A DNA stretch of 64,000 nucleotides from Sutcliffiella horikoshii. GTDB taxonomy: Bacteria; Bacillota; Bacilli; Bacillales; Bacillaceae_I. Positions 63,567 through 64,000 of this stretch are shown here, in pieces. Positions within the stretch are counted from its first letter, which is position 1. The number at the start of each line of letters is the position of its first letter. The translations under genes and the position numbers were made by a program. The stretch covers positions 341,637-405,636 of the forward strand of contig NZ_VTEV01000005.1 of the NCBI RefSeq assembly GCF_008180725.1, given 5' to 3'. A model generated the notes under the pieces. The model saw only the letters and a program-made list of their open reading frames with translations. It was not told where the DNA came from and did not search any database.

Positions 63567-64000
63567 GCATCACTACCAATGCGATTGTATAGTGGCACTA
63601 ACTTCTAATCAACAGCAAACAAGAGATAATGGAGGAACAAAACATCCTTGCAAAGAGAACTCTTGCGAAGTTGCAACACATAAGGTGAGAGGAAACGGAC
63701 AAGGTCTTACTGGGAACATCCCTCTTTCTATTAATGTAGCTGGAGATGCCGAAGAGTTCACTGTTTTTGAAGATTATACGGACAACCATAACAAAACTTT
63801 CTTGCAGCTTTCTGTAGAACCTTCTCCACTAGATAATACATTTAGTGTGTTAGATGTAAGGATTTATACTAGAGATTCACTAGAACCCATTGAGGTGCGA
63901 TTACAGACAAACTCTATTGGACCTGGATTTATAGGAATTCCTAGAGGTGTTCAGGTGGAGAATTTCACTCGTCTTACGGTTTCTAATGTATTGGATAGCC
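63556..64000 (+). CDS. Paralogue of the 63090 protein, 3' end cut by the window
   Basis: About 148 residues visible from ATG 63556, overlapping the preceding gene by 11 bases with AAGGAG upstream. It repeats the core of the first protein: GNGQGLTGNIPLSINVAGDA, VFEDYTDNHNKTFLQL and TRDSLEPIEVRLQT. The N-terminus is Cys- and His-rich (SCRHHYQCDC, then HPCKENSC), unlike its neighbour. The C-terminus lies outside. Likely co-transcribed and co-assembled with the first protein. Confidence 0.65.
   Translation, partial: MSCRHHYQCDCIVALTSNQQQTRDNGGTKHPCKENSCEVATHKVRGNGQGLTGNIPLSINVAGDAEEFTVFEDYTDNHNKTFLQLSVEPSPLDNTFSVLDVRIYTRDSLEPIEVRLQTNSIGPGFIGIPRGVQVENFTRLTVSNVLDS

Noticed and set aside
1-64000. 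Whole region as a prophage or integrative element
   Set aside because: No integrase, structural phage genes, conjugation genes or tRNA attachment site were found.

Overview
The window comes from the chromosome of a low-GC, spore-forming Gram-positive of the Bacillaceae. The evidence is strong AGGAGG ribosome sites, frequent TTG and GTG starts, Bacillus-type families (YwqG-like DUF1963, DUF3231, DUF2712, GrpB, a PlcR-like regulator), a TPP riboswitch in front of tenA, and a sigma-K-like promoter at the right end. No tRNA, rRNA, integrase, intact transposase or CRISPR array was seen.

Region 1 (1-9.1 kb) is ordinary accessory chromosome: a cut-off SF1 helicase, a HIT protein, two orphan oligopeptide-type ABC permeases, a PlcR-like regulator with a PlcR-box-like palindrome lying between it and the permeases, an alpha/beta hydrolase, an acetyltransferase, a YwqG-like protein, an EEP-fold hydrolase and an unknown protein.

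Region 2 (9.1-38.3 kb) is a dense defence island. It holds a four-gene Wadjet operon (jetABCD, SMC-like plasmid defence) bracketed by two copies of a ~70-bp direct repeat; a MazG-like pyrophosphohydrolase; an McrBC-like pair; an unusual protein with a C-terminal PD-(D/E)XK-like nuclease, next to a NERD-UvrD helicase gene broken by two frameshifts; a Thoeris system (thsA, thsB) with an extra TIR protein; a complete type I restriction-modification system (hsdR, then half-size hsdS, hsdM, hsdS, HEPN-like protein) whose second promoter carries three phased 18-bp palindromes; a 59-residue Cys-rich protein; a dead GrpB copy; and a NERD-HRDC protein.

Region 3 (38.3-54.5 kb) is a patchwork of small single genes: GNAT acetyltransferases, a metallo-hydrolase, an aminoglycoside-phosphotransferase-like protein, an S51 peptidase, SRPBCC, ClbS/DfsB and DinB proteins, AraC and Lrp regulators, a Ca/Na antiporter, DUF3231 and a methyltransferase. 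Many are disrupted by single-base indels, a nonsense codon or non-standard start codons. Two families of short intergenic repeats occur here: GGGACAG-type palindromes, and a ~120-bp element carrying a promoter-like core.

Region 4 (54.6-58.9 kb) is one transcription unit for a secreted DUF2712 protein, three polytopic membrane proteins, an ABC ATPase and a membrane-anchored protein; it looks like an export, immunity or antimicrobial cluster. After about 1.2 kb of decayed DNA come an intact GrpB protein, two small membrane proteins, a VOC protein, tenA under a TPP riboswitch, and two tandem paralogous beta-rich proteins that are probably made late in sporulation; the second runs off the right edge.
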